64,000 nt of DNA from Neorhizobium galegae (GCF_017877055.1 NZ_JAGIPG010000002.1:1178001-1242000); one strand, 5' to 3'. Shown: positions 50,089 to 59,869, numbered from the stretch's first letter. Program-made: numbers and translations. The notes: generated by a model not told the origin, from the sequence alone.

Positions 50089-50760
50089 ATGCGCATTCTG
50101 GTGGTCGAAGACGACGTCAATCTCAACCGGCAGCTTTCCGACGCCCTCAAGGAGTCGGGGTATGTGGTCGACCAGGCCTTCGATGGCGAGGAGGGCCATT
50201 ATCTGGGCGAAACCGAGCCTTATGACGCTGTGATCCTCGATATCGGCCTTCCGGTCATGGACGGTATCACCGTCGTCGAGAAATGGCGTGCCGGAGGCAA
50301 GGGCATGCCGGTTCTGATGCTGACGGCCCGCGACCGCTGGAGCGATAAGGTGGCGGGCATCGACGCCGGTGCCGACGACTATGTCGCAAAGCCCTTCCAC
50401 GTGGAGGAAGTGCTAGCCCGCGTTCGGGCGCTGATCCGCCGGGCGGCGGGGCATTCATCCTCCGAAATCGTCTGCGGGCCTGTGCGGCTCGATACCAAGG
50501 CTTCCAAGGCGAGCGTCGAAGGCGTCGCCCTGAAGCTCACTTCGCACGAATTCAGGCTGCTGTCCTACCTGATGCATCACATGGGGCAGGTCGTTTCACG
50601 CACCGAGCTTGTGGAGCACATGTATGACCAGGATTTCGACCGAGATTCCAATACGATTGAAGTTTTCGTGGGCCGGCTTCGCAAGAAGCTCGGTGTCGAC
50701 CTCATCGAGACGGTCCGCGGGCTCGGCTACAGGATGCAAGCGCCAAACGATGCGCCCTAA
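50089..50760 (+). CDS. feuP: Response regulator FeuP
   Basis: Protein of 223 residues, ATG at 50089 behind GAGGGG. OmpR/PhoP-type regulator: receiver domain with Asp8-Asp9 acidic pocket and phosphorylated Asp51 (YDAVILDIGLPVMDG), Lys in DDYVAKPFHVEEVL, and a winged-helix C-terminus (LKLTSHEFRLLSYLMHHMGQ, NTIEVFVGRLRKKLG, ETVRGLGYRM). In Sinorhizobium FeuP with FeuQ activates the cyclic glucan exporter gene ndvA and is needed for symbiosis. It overlaps feuQ by 11 bases. Confidence 0.9.
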   Translation: MRILVVEDDVNLNRQLSDALKESGYVVDQAFDGEEGHYLGETEPYDAVILDIGLPVMDGITVVEKWRAGGKGMPVLMLTARDRWSDKVAGIDAGADDYVAKPFHVEEVLARVRALIRRAAGHSSSEIVCGPVRLDTKASKASVEGVALKLTSHEFRLLSYLMHHMGQVVSRTELVEHMYDQDFDRDSNTIEVFVGRLRKKLGVDLIETVRGLGYRMQAPNDAP

Positions 50761-52174
50761 ATTCCGGATGATCGGACCAAGATCGCTGACTGCCCGCGTG
50801 CTGCTTCTGGCCACGTTGTGGTCGGCGCTGGCCCTGGTGGTCATCTCGATCGTCATCTCGCAGCTCTACCGGCAATCGGCCGAACGCGCCTTCACCGACC
50901 TCCTGCGCGCCCAGCTTTATAATGTCATCAACTCGATCACGATCGGCGACGATAACAAGCTTGCCGGCAGCCCGCAGCTCGGCGACTTGCGCTTCTCGCA
51001 GCCCGAGACCGGCTGGTACTGGATCATCGAGCCGCTCGGTACCTTTGCGGCCACGCCGCTTTCATCCTCTTCGCTCGGCACCTCGAACATCAGCGTGCCG
51101 TCGATCCTGGCGGTGCCCTTCAACAATCGCTACGAGCGCTTCTATCCGGCGATCGACGCCTACAAGAACCATGTTCTGGTCGCCGAGACCGAAGTCGTAC
51201 TCGACGGCGAAGGCCGCGCAGCGCGCTTCCGCGTCTCGGGCAATCTCGCGGTTGTCGAGGAGGATATCCAGGCCTTTACCCGCAGTCTCTATATCGCCCT
51301 TGCCGTTTTCGGTTTCGGCAGCCTGGTCGTCAATGGTCTGGCTATCCTTTACGGCCTGCTGCCGCTCGACGGGGCACGACGCTCGCTCGAAAAGGTGCGG
51401 CGCGGCGAGGCCGAGCGGCTGGAAGGCGAGTTTCCCCGCGAAATCATGCCGCTTGCCAGCGATATCAACGCGCTGATCGAAAGCAATCGCCGCATCGTCG
51501 AGCGGGCGCGCATGCAGGTCGGCAATCTCGCCCATTCGCTGAAGACGCCGATCGCGGTTCTGCTCAACGAATCGCGCGCCGTCGAGAAGGTGCAGTCCGA
51601 TATGGTGCGGTCGCAGGCGGAGGGAATGCAGGCGCAGGTACAATCCTACCTGAACCGCGCGCGCATCGCCGCTCAGCGCGAATCGCTGCTTGCCCGGACG
51701 GAGATCGAGCCGGTGCTGGAACGCTTGGTCAGGGTGATGCGGCGACTCAATCCGGAAAAGGAATTCCACCTGTCGGTTTTCCCGCCGGGCGTGGCGCTTG
51801 CCATGGAACAGCAGGACGTCGAGGAGACGGTCGGCAACCTGCTCGAAAATGCGGCGCGCTTCTGCGAAACTGGCGTGTGGATCACTGCGACGCCCACATC
51901 CGGCCCTCAGTCCGGCGAAGGGGAAACCGCACGGCGCTCTTGGGTGGAGGTCGCCGTCGAGGACGACGGTCCGGGGCTGGAGCCGGATCAGATCCGAGAA
52001 GCGATGAAACGCGGCAGGCGCCTCGACGAAAGCAAGCCGGGCGCCGGGCTCGGACTGTCGATCGTGCGCGAGATCACCGGCGAATACCAGGGTTCGATCG
52101 AGCTGACGCGCGGGACGCGCGGTGGTCTGAGGGCACAACTTCTGCTCCCGGGCGTCGCCAAGGAAACCCCGTAG
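50750..52174 (+). CDS. feuQ: Sensor histidine kinase FeuQ
   Basis: Protein of 474 residues from the ATG at 50750; an ATG at 50768 is the alternative. One membrane helix near the N-terminus (VLLLATLWSALALVVISIVI), a periplasmic sensor of ~140 residues, a second helix (LYIALAVFGFGSLVVNGLAI), a HAMP-like linker, the phospho-acceptor His262 (QVGNLAHSLKTPIAVL), and an ATPase domain (NLLENAARFCETG, DDGPGLEPDQI, GAGLGLSIVREI). The NLAHSLKTP box is of the PhoQ type. It pairs with FeuP and is probably restrained by FeuN. Confidence 0.9.
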   Translation: MRPKFRMIGPRSLTARVLLLATLWSALALVVISIVISQLYRQSAERAFTDLLRAQLYNVINSITIGDDNKLAGSPQLGDLRFSQPETGWYWIIEPLGTFAATPLSSSSLGTSNISVPSILAVPFNNRYERFYPAIDAYKNHVLVAETEVVLDGEGRAARFRVSGNLAVVEEDIQAFTRSLYIALAVFGFGSLVVNGLAILYGLLPLDGARRSLEKVRRGEAERLEGEFPREIMPLASDINALIESNRRIVERARMQVGNLAHSLKTPIAVLLNESRAVEKVQSDMVRSQAEGMQAQVQSYLNRARIAAQRESLLARTEIEPVLERLVRVMRRLNPEKEFHLSVFPPGVALAMEQQDVEETVGNLLENAARFCETGVWITATPTSGPQSGEGETARRSWVEVAVEDDGPGLEPDQIREAMKRGRRLDESKPGAGLGLSIVREITGEYQGSIELTRGTRGGLRAQLLLPGVAKETP

Positions 52175-52194
52175 TGTTGGAAATTTCGCAACAC
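52174..52194. terminator. Small hairpin at the end of feuQ
   Basis: gtgttg (52174-52179) pairs with caacac (52189-52194) around the palindrome gaaatttc. It starts at the feuQ stop and may mark the end of the operon; no T run follows. Confidence 0.4.
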
Positions 52195-52441
52195 GGTCCT
52201 GCCCAACTGTGGCGCAACGGCAACATCGGCCTATTCCCTGCCTTTGGTTATGGACGGATGGATCGCCTGCTATATCTTTGTCGGAAGAGACATTTCTATG
52301 ATGTCTGCTAATATACGGGGAGACTGAAAGATCGTCGGATTTGTGTGTTTTCCCAATGACGCCATAATGATGCCATGCCGGGACGGGACCAGTCTCGGCA
52401 AGATTTACCAAGAAAACGAGCCGCGACCGGTTTCCGACACG

Positions 52442-52876
52442 ATGCGATTGTTGAGCCTACGAAATGCCGTTTCATCGCTTGTGGTTGCTGGCCTGCTGGC
52501 TGGCTGTGGCACGTCTTCAGGAGCGGGAACCGGCGGCACGCGTGGCCTGCTGACACCGAGGCCTTCACCATCGACTTCCTATATTTCTGCGCTGCAGGGT
52601 GGCATCGTCGGCCGCACCGGCGCAACGCTTTCGGCAAGCGACCGTTCCCGCGCCCTCGAGGCGGAATATCGCGCTTTGGAAGGGGCCGCCGGCGGCGAGG
52701 CAATTACCTGGAAGGGTGACGACGCGAACGGCCAGGTGGTCGCCAACGCCCCCTATCAGGTGGGCACCCAGAACTGCCGCCAGTATCGCCATACGGTCAC
52801 CATGAATGGCCGCGACATGACGGCGCGGGGCGCTGCCTGCCGCAATTCGAACGGCACCTGGACCCCGCTCACCTGA
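52442..52876 (+). CDS. Outer-membrane surface antigen lipoprotein (RT0821/Lpp0805-like)
   Basis: Protein of 144 residues from the ATG at 52442; the upstream frame has no signal. A lipoprotein signal with lipobox LLAGC (SLVVAGLLAGCGTSSG) is followed by a glycine-rich linker and a C-terminal domain of the rickettsial 17-kDa surface-antigen type: GQVVANAPYQVGTQNCRQYR, HTVTMNGRDMTARGAACRN, NGTWTPLT, with the two conserved cysteines. It should be anchored in the outer membrane. No ribosome site is obvious, so the start rests on the lipobox. Confidence 0.78.
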   Translation: MRLLSLRNAVSSLVVAGLLAGCGTSSGAGTGGTRGLLTPRPSPSTSYISALQGGIVGRTGATLSASDRSRALEAEYRALEGAAGGEAITWKGDDANGQVVANAPYQVGTQNCRQYRHTVTMNGRDMTARGAACRNSNGTWTPLT

Positions 52877-53037
52877 TTCCCCCGTCTGATTTCCTCTGCG
52901 GCTGTTTGACATGGGTCATGGCCGCCAGGTCGGATCGGCCCCATATGCAGGTTTGAACTTGCGGCCAAAGGCCTCAAATTCGCGTCAACGCCGGCTGCGC
53001 TGTTGGAAAGCGCGGGCCGTTGCAGTATTGGGCCACT

Positions 53038-54180
53038 ATGGTTTTATGGATCATCCTCGCAGCTCTGACGGCGGCCGTTGCGGCAATCCTCATCCTGCCT
53101 TTCGCCCGAGCCACCAAAGCAGCGTCCGTCGACCGTGCCGGAGAGGTCGCCGTCTATCGCGACCAGCTGGCCGAACTGGATCGCGACCGGGCCCAAGGCC
53201 TGATCAACGCGGAGGAAGCCGAATACGCTCGCGCCGAAATCGGCCGCCGGCTGCTTGCCGCCGCCGGTGCCGGTGCCGGGGAGGGCAGGGAGACCGCCGC
53301 TCCGAAGGCGCGAAAACATGCGCTGGCCACCACTGCGGTCACAATGGTGCCGCCCGTTATCGGCCTCTGTCTTTATCTGGCGCTCGGCAACCCCGGGCTG
53401 CCGGACCAGCCGCTCGAAGCGCGGCTTGCCAATCCCGGCAACAATGTCGCGTTGCTGGTCGCCAAGGCGGAGCGGCATCTGGCCGAAAATCCCAACGACG
53501 GCGCCGGCTGGGATCTGCTCGCGCCGATCTATTTCCGCTCCATGCGGCTCGGCGATGCCGAACTGGCCTATCGCAATGCCATCCGCATTCTCGGCCCCAA
53601 TCCCCTCAGGCTCGCGGGGCTTGGCGAAACGCTGGTCGCGTCGAACGACGGGATCGTCACCGAGGATGCACGGGCCGCATTCGAGCAGGCGGTGAAGCTC
53701 GATCCGGACAATCCGCGTTCCCGTTTCTATGTCGGCCTCGGCTTCGAACAGGCCGGCCGGGCGGCGGAGGCGAGGGCACAGTTCGAGGCGATCGCCAAGG
53801 GCTCGCCGCCGGACGCGCCGTGGATGCAGCTCGTCAACCAGCATATCGCCAAGAATGGCGGCACCATTACACCTGGCCGGGACACGGCGCAGGCGCCCGG
53901 CAACCCAAGCCAGGCGGATGTCGCGGCAGCCGAAAACCTGTCGCAGGGCGACCGGCAGGCGATGATCCGCGGCATGGTCGACAGCCTTGCGGAACGGCTG
54001 AAGCAGGAGCCAAACAATCTGGAGGGCTGGGTAAGGCTGGTGCGCTCCTATGCCGTACTCGGCGATAAACCCAAAGCCCAGGAGGCGCTGAAGAGCGGCC
54101 TCAAGCAATTCCCGTCATCAGGCGAGCTTGTGGCACTCGCCAACGAGATGGGGCTTGCCGTCGAAGGAGTGGCGCAATGA
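53038..54180 (+). CDS. ccmI: Cytochrome c maturation protein CcmI (CycH)
   Basis: Protein of 380 residues from the ATG at 53038 ([20 protein letters not shown]). CcmI presents apocytochrome c to the haem lyase. It has two membrane helices near the N-terminus with a basic cytoplasmic loop between them ([32 protein letters not shown]), then a periplasmic TPR domain (~125-380: [58 protein letters not shown]). The last 4 bases overlap ccmE. This is cycH in rhizobial naming. It is first in the operon. Confidence 0.93.
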   Translation: MVLWIILAALTAAVAAILILPFARATKAASVDRAGEVAVYRDQLAELDRDRAQGLINAEEAEYARAEIGRRLLAAAGAGAGEGRETAAPKARKHALATTAVTMVPPVIGLCLYLALGNPGLPDQPLEARLANPGNNVALLVAKAERHLAENPNDGAGWDLLAPIYFRSMRLGDAELAYRNAIRILGPNPLRLAGLGETLVASNDGIVTEDARAAFEQAVKLDPDNPRSRFYVGLGFEQAGRAAEARAQFEAIAKGSPPDAPWMQLVNQHIAKNGGTITPGRDTAQAPGNPSQADVAAAENLSQGDRQAMIRGMVDSLAERLKQEPNNLEGWVRLVRSYAVLGDKPKAQEALKSGLKQFPSSGELVALANEMGLAVEGVAQ

Positions 54181-54662
54181 CGCGCAAACAGAAACGGCTG
54201 GCGGTGATCGCGGGCGGCATGAGCTTCATCCTCGTCGCGGTGCTGCTCGTCATGTTCGCCTTCAGCCAGTCGGTCGCCTATTTCTTCATGCCGGCCGATC
54301 TTGCCAAGGCGGACGTCAAGCCCGGCACCCGCATCCGGCTGGGCGGGCTGGTGGCCGAGGGATCGGTGAAGCGCAGCCAGGGCTCGACCGTGAGTTTTAC
54401 CGTGACGGACGGAACCGGCAGCGTGCCGGTCACCTATACGGGCATCTTGCCGGACCTGTTTCGCGAGGGGCAGGGCGTCGTGACCGAGGGTGCTTTCGAC
54501 GCCGCATCGCACGGTTTCGTGGCCGACAGCGTGCTCGCCAAGCACGACGAGAACTACATGCCGAAGGAAGTCGCCGACCGGCTGAAGGCGCAGGGCGTCT
54601 GGAACGAAGGTCAGGGCAACCAGGGTCAAGGCAGCGGCACCAAGGGGACGGCAACCAGATGA
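54177..54662 (+). CDS. ccmE: Cytochrome c maturation haem chaperone CcmE (CycJ)
   Basis: Protein of 161 residues. N-terminal anchor helix ([20 protein letters not shown]) and a periplasmic OB-fold ([40 protein letters not shown]). The haem-binding motif is complete, with His123 and Tyr127 ([12 protein letters not shown]). CcmE binds haem covalently and passes it to CcmF/CcmH. The flexible Gln/Gly-rich tail ([16 protein letters not shown]) is normal. Overlaps the gene on each side by 4 bases. Confidence 0.95.
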   Translation: MTRKQKRLAVIAGGMSFILVAVLLVMFAFSQSVAYFFMPADLAKADVKPGTRIRLGGLVAEGSVKRSQGSTVSFTVTDGTGSVPVTYTGILPDLFREGQGVVTEGAFDAASHGFVADSVLAKHDENYMPKEVADRLKAQGVWNEGQGNQGQGSGTKGTATR

Positions 54663-56647
54663 TCATCGAGATCGGCCATTATGCACTCGTTCTGGCGCTC
54701 GCAACCGCTCTGATCCTGTCGGTCCTGCCGGTGATCGGCGCACGACGCGGCGATGCGGCGATGATGGCGCTGGCGCCGACCGGGTCGCTGGTGCTGTTTG
54801 CGCTCGTTGCCTTCTCCTTCGGCGTGCTGACCTGGGCCTACGTGGTTTCGGATTTTTCGGTTGCGAATGTCTGGGAGAATTCCCATTCGCTGATGCCGCT
54901 GATCTACAAATATTCCGGCGTCTGGGGCAATCACGAAGGCTCGATGCTGCTCTGGCTGTTGATCCTCGTCTTTTTCAGCGCGCTCGTCGCCACTTTCGGC
55001 CGTAACCTGCCGGATACGCTGCGGGCCAATGTGCTCGCTGTGCAGGCCTGGATCTCGACCGCCTTCCTGTTCTTCATCCTGCTGACCTCCAATCCGTTCC
55101 TGCGTCTCGATCCGGCGCCGGCGGAAGGGCAGGACCTCAATCCGGTGCTGCAGGATCTCGGCCTCGCCGTGCATCCGCCGCTGCTTTATCTCGGTTATGT
55201 CGGCTTCTCCGTCTGCTTCTCGTTTGCGGTCGCGGCACTGATCGAAGGCCGCATCGACGCTGCCTGGGCCCGCTGGGTGCGGCCGTGGACACTCGCCGCC
55301 TGGACCTTCCTGACGGCCGGCATCGCCATGGGTTCCTACTGGGCCTATTACGAACTCGGCTGGGGCGGCTGGTGGTTCTGGGACCCGGTCGAAAACGCCT
55401 CCTTCATGCCCTGGCTTGCCGGTACGGCGCTGCTGCACTCGGCGCTGGTCATGGAAAAGCGAGAGGCGCTGAAGATCTGGACCGTGCTGCTGGCGATCAT
55501 GACGTTTTCGCTGTCGCTGCTCGGCACCTTCCTGGTGCGGTCCGGCGTGCTGACCTCGGTGCATTCGTTCGCGACCGACCCGACCCGCGGCATCTTCATC
55601 CTCTGCATTCTCGGCATCTTCATCGGCGGCGCCTTCGCGCTGTTTGCCTGGCGGGCGCCGATGCTGAAGGCGGGCGGTATTTTCGCGCCGATCTCGCGCG
55701 AGGGCGCGCTGGTGCTCAACAACCTGATCCTGACCGTGGCCACCGCGACTGTGCTGACCGGCACGCTCTATCCGCTGATCCTCGAAACGCTGACCGGCGA
55801 AAAGATCTCGGTCGGCGCGCCGTTCTTCAACATGACCTTCGGCCTGTTGATGCTGCCGCTCCTGGTCGCCGTGCCGTTCGGGCCGGTGCTTGCGTGGAAG
55901 CGCGGCGATCTTTTGGGCGCCCTGCAGCGGCTCTATGTCTTCGCAGGCCTGGCGCTGGCCGCAGGCCTTGCCTTCTTCTACATCCAGAACGGCGGGCCGG
56001 TTCTGGCGATCTTCGGCCTGGTGCTCGGCTTCTGGGGCATGATCGGCGCGTTTGCCGACCTCTGGTATCGCGCCAATTTTGCCAAGGTAGGGCTCTCGGT
56101 TGGCCTCAAGCGACTGGCCGGCCTGCCGCGCTCGGTGTTCGGCACGGCGATCGCCCATTTCGGCCTCGGCGTCACGGTGCTCGGCATTTTCGCGGCGACG
56201 ACCTTCGGCACCGAGACGGTGGTCGAGATGAAGCAGGGCGCTTCCGTCGATATCGGCGGTTATTCGCTGACCTATGACGGTCTGCGCGATGCGGTCGGCC
56301 CGAACTATACCGAGCAGCGCGGGCATTTCGCCGTCAGCCGCGGCGGCGTCCAGGTGGCGGATGTCTGGTCGTCGAAGCGGCTCTATACGGCGCGGCGGAT
56401 GCCGACGACGGAGGCCGGCATCCTCACCTTCGGGCTCAGCCAGCTCTATGTCTCGCTCGGCGACGCGATGGAAAGCGGCGGCATGGTCGTGCGCATCTGG
56501 TGGAAGCCGTTCATCCTGTGCATCTGGGGCGGCGCTCTGGTGATGATGGTCGGCGGGTTTGTGTCGCTCTCGGATCGGAGACTGCGTGTGGGCGCGCCGA
56601 GCCGGAAGGCGAAGCCGGTCAAGGCCAGGCTGGAGGCGGCGGAGTGA
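54659..56647 (+). CDS. ccmF: Cytochrome c haem lyase subunit CcmF (CycK)
   Basis: Protein of 662 residues, a polytopic inner-membrane protein with about 15 helices. It carries the WWD haem-handling motif ([17 protein letters not shown]) and family blocks ([13 protein letters not shown] [20 protein letters not shown], and [15 protein letters not shown]). With CcmH and CcmI it attaches haem to apocytochrome c in the periplasm. It is coupled to ccmE by a 4-base overlap (ATGA), and its stop overlaps the GTG of ccmH by 4 bases. Confidence 0.95.
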   Translation: MIIEIGHYALVLALATALILSVLPVIGARRGDAAMMALAPTGSLVLFALVAFSFGVLTWAYVVSDFSVANVWENSHSLMPLIYKYSGVWGNHEGSMLLWLLILVFFSALVATFGRNLPDTLRANVLAVQAWISTAFLFFILLTSNPFLRLDPAPAEGQDLNPVLQDLGLAVHPPLLYLGYVGFSVCFSFAVAALIEGRIDAAWARWVRPWTLAAWTFLTAGIAMGSYWAYYELGWGGWWFWDPVENASFMPWLAGTALLHSALVMEKREALKIWTVLLAIMTFSLSLLGTFLVRSGVLTSVHSFATDPTRGIFILCILGIFIGGAFALFAWRAPMLKAGGIFAPISREGALVLNNLILTVATATVLTGTLYPLILETLTGEKISVGAPFFNMTFGLLMLPLLVAVPFGPVLAWKRGDLLGALQRLYVFAGLALAAGLAFFYIQNGGPVLAIFGLVLGFWGMIGAFADLWYRANFAKVGLSVGLKRLAGLPRSVFGTAIAHFGLGVTVLGIFAATTFGTETVVEMKQGASVDIGGYSLTYDGLRDAVGPNYTEQRGHFAVSRGGVQVADVWSSKRLYTARRMPTTEAGILTFGLSQLYVSLGDAMESGGMVVRIWWKPFILCIWGGALVMMVGGFVSLSDRRLRVGAPSRKAKPVKARLEAAE

Positions 56648-57300
56648 AGGTGGTTCAGCAGGCCGGTGCGGCAACCTCCCTCTTCTCCCCAGCGGGGAGA
56701 AGAGCCGAGCGTATGCGCGGCGATGAGGAGGCCTCACGGCACAAGTTATATGATTGGGAATCGGTGGCTACGCCCCGCTCATCCGACACTTCCGGCCACC
56801 TTCTCCCCGCTGGGGAGAAGAGGGGAGGATGCCGGTCCGCCGGAGCTCTTTTCCAATCCTTCCTGCTTCTCCTGGTTCTCCTCAGCCCCCTCCCGGCCTT
56901 CGCCGTCAACCCCGACGAGATCCTCTCCAACCCCGCGCTCGAACAGCGCGCCCGCAATCTTTCGGCGCAGTTGCGCTGCATGGTGTGTCAGAACCAGTCG
57001 ATCGACGATTCCAATGCGGAGCTTGCCCGCGACCTGCGCGTGCTGGTGCGCGAGCGGTTGACAAACGGCGATACGGACCAGCAGGTCATCGACTATGTCG
57101 TGTCGCGCTACGGCGAATTCGTGCTGCTGAAACCGCGCCTCAGTGCCAAGACTGTCATCCTGTGGGCAACGCCGGTCCTGCTACTGCTGGTCGGTGCGAT
57201 CGCCATCCTGGTCTTCGTCCGCACCCGGCCAAGCCAACGCGCGGTTGCGGCGCTCTCCGCAGAGGAGCAGGCGCGCATCGAAGAGCTTCTGAAAAAATAG
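56644..57300 (+). CDS. ccmH: Cytochrome c maturation protein CcmH (CycL) with atypical N-terminus
   Basis: Protein of 218 residues if started at the GTG at 56644 that overlaps the ccmF stop. The normal CcmH begins near residue 68: signal [18 protein letters not shown], mature [20 protein letters not shown], the thiol motif [17 protein letters not shown] (CxxC, for apocytochrome reduction), and a C-terminal anchor ([20 protein letters not shown]). The ~65 residues before the signal ([20 protein letters not shown], then [15 protein letters not shown]) are translated from a palindromic repeat element (56678-56824) and match no CcmH. The element stays open in this frame. A later start is possible but no good ribosome site was found. 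Confidence 0.9.
   Translation: MKVVQQAGAATSLFSPAGRRAERMRGDEEASRHKLYDWESVATPRSSDTSGHLLPAGEKRGGCRSAGALFQSFLLLLVLLSPLPAFAVNPDEILSNPALEQRARNLSAQLRCMVCQNQSIDDSNAELARDLRVLVRERLTNGDTDQQVIDYVVSRYGEFVLLKPRLSAKTVILWATPVLLLLVGAIAILVFVRTRPSQRAVAALSAEEQARIEELLKK
56678..56824. repeat. 147-base palindromic element with 25-bp perfect inverted ends, inside ccmH
   Basis: 56678-56702 and 56800-56824 are perfect inverted copies over 25 bases. Each end is also a hairpin (cttctcccc-agc-ggggagaag on the left, gct loop on the right). The left arm matches 32214-32238 in the GTA terminase frame at 24 of 25 positions. It lies between the ccmF stop and the CcmH signal peptide. Confidence 0.85.
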
Positions 57301-57396
57301 CGGGCTGAAGCAACCCCGCCCGAACATTACCAATATTTCATTCGTCCGCCACCTGCAGTTAACCTGCGAGCGCCTATATCTCTCGTCATCCACCGC

Positions 57397-57415
57397 TTGG
57401 CTGACCTCCAGCCAA
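57397..57415 (+). promoter_or_regulatory. Hairpin in the degP 5' untranslated region
   Basis: Perfect 7-bp stem ttggctg (57397-57403) and cagccaa (57409-57415) with loop acctc, 31 bases before the degP ATG. It may influence stability or translation of the message; a role in heat or envelope-stress control is speculation. Confidence 0.4.
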
Positions 57416-57446
57416 AATGACTGAAGAGAAGAAGGTAGCTTAAAAC

Positions 57447-59027
57447 ATGCGCAATATCGGACGTCCCTCCCTGAAGACCGTCTTGAAGACCACCACGGTT
57501 GCTGGTCTTGCCGCGGTCATGCTCTCGAGCGGCATCCCGGCTCAGATCACGCAGTCTTTTGCTGCTCCGGTCAGCGTCACCGCACCGCAGGCCCCGAGCT
57601 TTGCCGATGTCGTTTCGGCCGTTTCCCCTGCCGTCGTTTCCGTCCGCGTCCAGTCGGATGCGCAGCCCGTTTCCGATGACAGCAGCTCGTTCAGCTTCGG
57701 CGGTCGCGGCTTCGACCAGCTTCCCGATGATCATCCCCTGAAGCGGTTCTTCCGTGAATTCGGCGGCCAGGTGCCGGGTGCTCCGGGCGACCGCAACAAC
57801 CGCAACCAGGATCGCGCCGACCGCAACGGCCCGCGAGGCCAGGACAGCAATCGTCCTCACCGGCTGCGCCCGGCGGCACAGGGCTCCGGGTTCTTCATCT
57901 CCGAAGACGGCTATGTCGTCACCAACAACCACGTCGTTTCAGACGGTTCCGCCTACACGGTCGTTTTGAACGACGGCACCGAACTCGAAGCCAAGCTGGT
58001 CGGCAAGGACAGCCGCACCGATCTCGCCGTGCTCAAGGTCGACGCCACCAGCCGCAAGTTCACCTATGTCAATTTCGCGGACGACTCGAAAGTTCGGGTC
58101 GGCGACTGGGTGGTTGCCGTCGGCAACCCGTTCGGCCTCGGCGGCACGGTCACCGCAGGCATCGTTTCGGCCCGCGGCCGCGACATCGGCTCCGGTCCCT
58201 ATGACGACTACATCCAGGTGGATGCGGCCGTAAACCGCGGCAATTCCGGCGGCCCGACCTTCAACCTCTCCGGCGAAGTGGTCGGCATCAACACCGCGAT
58301 CTTCTCGCCGTCGGGCGGCAATGTCGGCATTGCGTTTGCGATCCCGTCTTCCACCGCAAAGGACGTCGTTGCCGACCTGATGAAGGACGGCAAGGTCGAT
58401 CGCGGCTGGCTCGGTGTGCAGATCCAGCCGGTCACCCAGGATATCGCCGATTCGCTCGGCCTCAAGGAAGCGACCGGCGCCCTCGTCGTTGCTCCGCAGG
58501 AAGGCTCTCCGGGTCAGAAAGCCGGTATCAAGGAAGGTGACGTGATCACCGCCGTCAACGGTCAGCCGATCAAGGATGCCCGTGACCTCGCCAAGCGCGT
58601 CGCCGCCTTCGGCCCGAACACCAAGGTCGAGGTCGACCTGTGGCGCGATGGCAAGGCTCAGAAGATCCCGGTCACGCTCGGCAATCTCCAGAGCGACGAA
58701 GCTGCGGCGGCCACGCCGAAGCAGCCCGACGCCCCGGCGCCCTCCAGCGACAAGGCGCTTGCCAGCCTCGGCATCACCGTCGCTCCGGCCGAGGACGGTT
58801 CCGGTCTCTCGGTCACCGATGTCGATCCGGACAGTGAAGCCGCTGCCCGCGGCCTGAAGACCGGAGAAAAGATCGTCTCGGTCAACAACCGCAAGGTCAC
58901 CAGCGCCGCCGACGTCGGCAAGGTTCTCGACCAGGCCCGCAAGGACGGCCGTACCCGCGCGCTGTTCCAGGTGGCTGGTGAAAACAATACCAGCCGCTTC
59001 GTTGCCCTGCCGATCAACGAAGGCTGA
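57447..59027 (+). CDS. degP: Do-type periplasmic serine protease DegP
   Basis: Protein of 526 residues with a signal peptide (VLKTTTVAGLAAVMLSSGIP, cut near FAA-PV). The trypsin-like triad is His162 (VTNNHVV), Asp192 (SRTDLAVLK) and Ser267 (NRGNSGGP). Two PDZ domains follow (~310-400, GWLGVQIQPVTQDIADSLGL; ~430-520, GLSVTDVDPDSEAAARGLKT). It degrades or refolds damaged envelope proteins. A glycine- and arginine-rich linker sits between the signal and protease (GDRNNRNQDRADRNGPRGQD). It is monocistronic with its own terminator at 59056. In rhizobia degP usually follows cycHJKL, as here. Confidence 0.95.
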   Translation: MRNIGRPSLKTVLKTTTVAGLAAVMLSSGIPAQITQSFAAPVSVTAPQAPSFADVVSAVSPAVVSVRVQSDAQPVSDDSSSFSFGGRGFDQLPDDHPLKRFFREFGGQVPGAPGDRNNRNQDRADRNGPRGQDSNRPHRLRPAAQGSGFFISEDGYVVTNNHVVSDGSAYTVVLNDGTELEAKLVGKDSRTDLAVLKVDATSRKFTYVNFADDSKVRVGDWVVAVGNPFGLGGTVTAGIVSARGRDIGSGPYDDYIQVDAAVNRGNSGGPTFNLSGEVVGINTAIFSPSGGNVGIAFAIPSSTAKDVVADLMKDGKVDRGWLGVQIQPVTQDIADSLGLKEATGALVVAPQEGSPGQKAGIKEGDVITAVNGQPIKDARDLAKRVAAFGPNTKVEVDLWRDGKAQKIPVTLGNLQSDEAAAATPKQPDAPAPSSDKALASLGITVAPAEDGSGLSVTDVDPDSEAAARGLKTGEKIVSVNNRKVTSAADVGKVLDQARKDGRTRALFQVAGENNTSRFVALPINEG

Positions 59028-59055
59028 TTTCTTAAAACTAGGTCGCAAGATCAGG

Positions 59056-59090
59056 GGCGCCGCCGGCAACGGTCGGCGCCTTTCTTCTTT
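59056..59090 (+). terminator. Intrinsic terminator of degP
   Basis: Stem ggcgccg (59056-59062) and cggcgcc (59074-59080), 11-base loop, then tttcttcttt. It lies 28 bases after the degP stop and before the two-component genes. Confidence 0.85.
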
Positions 59091-59185
59091 CCACGGAGCG
59101 AGCGATGGAAACGGATACCCGATATTCAGCCGGCACGGCAGATTCCCATAGTGCAAAGACGGGCTCGGACGCTATTGTTCCACAC

Positions 59186-59863
59186 ATGAAGATTCTGGTG
59201 ATAGAAGACGACCTGGAGGCGGCAGCCTACATGACCAAGGCCTTTCGCGAGGCCGGGATCGTGGTCGACCATGCAAGCGACGGCGAGAGCGGTCTGTTCA
59301 TGGGGACCGAAAATTCCTACGACGTGATGGTCATCGACCGCATGCTGCCGCGCCGGGACGGGCTTTCCGTCATCAGCGAGTTGAGGAAGCGCGGCATCAA
59401 CGCCCCGGTGCTGATCCTTTCGGCGCTCGGCCAGGTCGACGACCGGGTGACCGGCTTGCGCGCCGGCGGCGACGATTATCTGCCGAAGCCCTATGCCTTT
59501 TCCGAGCTTCTGGCCCGCGTCGAAGTACTCGGCCGCCGCAAGGGCACGCCGGAACAGGACATGGTCTACCGGGTCGGTGACCTGGAGCTCGACCGGCTGT
59601 CCCACGAGGTGAAGCGGGCCGGCAAGGAAGTGCTGCTGCAGCCGCGTGAATTCCGCCTGCTCGAATATCTAATGAAGAATGCCGGCCAGGTGGTGACCCG
59701 CACCATGCTGCTCGAAAACGTCTGGGATTATCATTTCGATCCCCAGACCAATGTCATCGACGTGCATGTCTCGCGGCTGAGATCGAAGATCGAGAAGGAT
59801 TTCGAAAAGCCTCTGCTGAAAACCATCCGCGGCGCCGGTTACATGATCAAGGACGAGGGGTAA
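59186..59863 (+). CDS. OmpR-type response regulator next to degP
   Basis: Protein of 225 residues from the ATG at 59186 (MKILVIEDDLEAAAYMTKAF). A start at 59105 would add 27 residues and has the better ribosome site (GGAG), so this choice rests on the family start. Receiver with phosphorylated Asp51 (YDVMVIDRMLPRRDG) and Lys in DDYLPKPYAFSELL; winged-helix DNA-binding half (LLQPREFRLLEYLMKNAGQV, NVIDVHVSRLRSKIE, KTIRGAGYMIKDEG). Co-transcribed with the kinase 6 bases downstream. In Brucella a pair in a similar place next to a Do protease is called TceSR; orthology here is inferred from position only. Confidence 0.9.
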   Translation: MKILVIEDDLEAAAYMTKAFREAGIVVDHASDGESGLFMGTENSYDVMVIDRMLPRRDGLSVISELRKRGINAPVLILSALGQVDDRVTGLRAGGDDYLPKPYAFSELLARVEVLGRRKGTPEQDMVYRVGDLELDRLSHEVKRAGKEVLLQPREFRLLEYLMKNAGQVVTRTMLLENVWDYHFDPQTNVIDVHVSRLRSKIEKDFEKPLLKTIRGAGYMIKDEG

Positions 59864-59869
59864 GCCGAG

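Noticed and set aside
54626..56737. 703-codon open frame on the minus strand
   Set aside because: Antisense to ccmF, with no protein-like composition.
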